Source: Tetrahymena elliotti 4EA (lineage: Eukaryota; Ciliophora; Oligohymenophorea; Hymenostomatida; Tetrahymenidae). Taken from it: a stretch of 64,000 bases of DNA. The translations under genes were made by a program, and so were the position numbers. This document shows positions 62,425-64,000 of the stretch, piece after piece (the first letter of the stretch is position 1; each line of letters begins with the position of its first letter). Location: the NCBI GenBank assembly GCA_000231825.2, contig JH720314.1:124001-188000 (forward strand). Direction: 5' to 3'. Below the pieces are notes generated by a model, which was not told where the DNA came from, made no database searches, and saw only the letters and a program-made list of their open reading frames with translations.

Positions 62425-64000
62425 TCATTCATTTTTTTTGTATTTTATGCCTTGAGTGTTAAAGTTAAGATTACTGACAGTAACTTATCTAGAAATATCC
62501 TTTTTAAAGCCTTTGTTAATTCTTTCAACAGCCACTTAATTTCTTTTACTGATAATTAGAGCTTTCTCAGGTACATCTGGAACTAATAAACTTATAAAAT
62601 ATTTTATACTCAAAAATAAGATGAGAAGTGACACAAAAGTTATTAGCGGTTCATTTCCTGACAAGTAGTCTCTATATTTTGAAGTGTATATGATAAGACC
62701 TAAATTTAAAATATTGTTAGTTAATGAGTATATTTGATGAAATATTTTTACCAGCATTACCAAAGGTGGCAATAAAACTAATAGTCTATAGAATAACGAG
62801 CCAAGTACCTAAATTAATTTAGAATAAATTATATTTAGAATTATCGATAAAGTTTAAGTACCAATATTTGATGCACCTTTAGGGATAGGTCTTTAGTATA
62901 AATAAATTAGCTTTATTTTGTCTACTTGCAGCTAGATAATGTTATTTCCGAATGCAATTGCAAATGTTGGAGGAAATGAGAGCCCAAATAATGTTAAAAA
63001 ACTAAATTTGACAATGAGTTACAAATAATCTTGAACTGTTCCATCCAAATCGTCATTGGTCATGTAAGGTTTTAAAAGTGATTAATTTTCGATTTCTTTG
63101 TCAATTTTTGTAAATGGATGCATTTCTCCTCTTGATAGTAATTTCTTCTTCAATAGCTCCATTGCCTTTTAAGTAGCAAAAGGAATAACTACTTCAAGTA
63201 TTGTTTTTATAATCATAGTTAAAAAGATTGTAATAATGTTCGATTATAGTACTGAAAAGCAGTTTATTTCTCCAGGAACTGTTTTCTTGACAGTCTTACC
63301 ATCAACTACAGTTGTTTATACAACTTGAGAGGCACAAAGATTTAAACTACTAAATGGCGGAATACTATTAAAAAAGGAGATAAGGATAAGAGAGTTAAAA
63401 GTATTGAAAAACTAAAACAAAAATAGCTTTGCAATATAAGAATTTTCGTATGAAGACAGAATTTTGTGGTTTTCTATTTTATTCAAAAAGTTAGCAAAGA
63501 CATTATAGATTTAAGTAAAAACAACAATCTAAACAGAGTTCATAACGTTAGTAGCTAAAATTGCATTTGAACCAATAAATGGTGGAGGGTTAGTAGTCCA
63601 TTCTTGTCTTAAATTAAAAATGTTATACATAGTCAGTACAACCAAAAATATGATAAAAAAACTGCCAACTAAGCCACCACTTTTTAAAAATAAAATTGAT
63701 TAGGAAATACCCTTCATATGAAATTAACTTACAGCATAATCATTCTTCTTTTTACTGGTGAAAAATATTTTTCATTCATTTTATCATTCTCTATTGATCT
63801 TTAGTAAACACCAATAAATTCAGGTCTTTCAGCCTCATCTTCTTCAAATTTTTATTGACCAAATTCAATTGTAAACAATATCTTAATTTTATCAAAAATT
63901 TTAAGTAAAAAAATTTTTGTTTTTTCAATCATGATTATTGAATGAGTAATGAAGATTAAGAAAATATTTTTAACTCTGATTTCATCTTGCTGCTTTACAA
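62425..64000 (-). CDS. Anoctamin/TMEM16 family membrane protein, 5' part outside window
   Basis: The visible C-terminal part is about 450 aa; the frame is open to the right edge. TMEM16 proteins are calcium-activated chloride channels or lipid scramblases with ten membrane helices. Seen: ERPEFIGVYQRS and EKYFSPVKRR (the loop before a membrane helix), IIFLVVLTMYNIF, NKIENHKILSSYENSYIAK then LFLFQFFNTFNSLILISFF, YLQLIVKFSFLTLFGLSFPP then FAIAFGNNIIQLQVDKIKL, RPIPKGASNIGTWLVILQ, and LVPDVPEKALIISKR near the C-terminus. These match the family order. The acidic calcium-binding helices cannot be checked fully. Introns include one after RRMIML, one in SNIG and one before LIIYTSKYRD. Membrane location may be plasma membrane or internal. 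Confidence 0.88.

Overview
The window is ciliate nuclear DNA, most like Tetrahymena or a close oligohymenophorean. It is extremely AT-rich. Its genes read through only if TAA and TAG are glutamine and TGA is the sole stop. Introns are mostly 35-100 nt, GT...AG and AT-rich. With this code I find 20 well supported genes, one likely short gene, two decayed gene copies and a few weak candidates. No tRNA, rRNA, CRISPR array, transposon or telomere repeat was seen.

Left part (1-18190): homocysteine S-methyltransferase (-), a leucine-rich-repeat protein whose internal exons are repeat units (+), a Gln/Asn-rich protein of unknown role (-) with a decayed partial copy upstream, a longin R-SNARE (+), a 1287-aa coiled-coil protein (-), and a VIT+VWA protein (-) with a decayed VIT copy upstream.

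Middle (18190-48170): a 1545-aa protein with two interrupted cyclic-nucleotide-binding domains (+), a coiled-coil RING protein (-), the H/ACA RNP assembly factor NAF1 (+), a 2425-aa protein made of a huge charged disordered region plus an intact JAMM deubiquitinase-type domain (+), a probable mitochondrial protein (-), and a roughly 6-kb gene joining a HU-CCDC81 domain to a chain of EF-hands (-).

Right part (48170-64000): mitochondrial ribosomal protein uL3m (+), cytochrome oxidase assembly factor COX11 (-), two coiled-coil proteins (- and +), peroxisomal 2,4-dienoyl-CoA reductase (-), a short ORF (+), a Gln-rich protein (-), and the 3' part of an anoctamin/TMEM16 gene (-) running off the right edge.

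There are no operons. Genes lie in divergent or convergent pairs separated by 0.1-2 kb of AT-rich spacer. Recurring themes are mitochondria (uL3m, COX11, the 39222-39992 protein), membrane and signalling proteins (SNARE, cNMP-binding, EF-hand, anoctamin), nuclear factors (NAF1, JAMM) and cytoskeleton-like coiled coils. Exon boundaries were derived by hand; where stated, exon sums were checked to be divisible by three.
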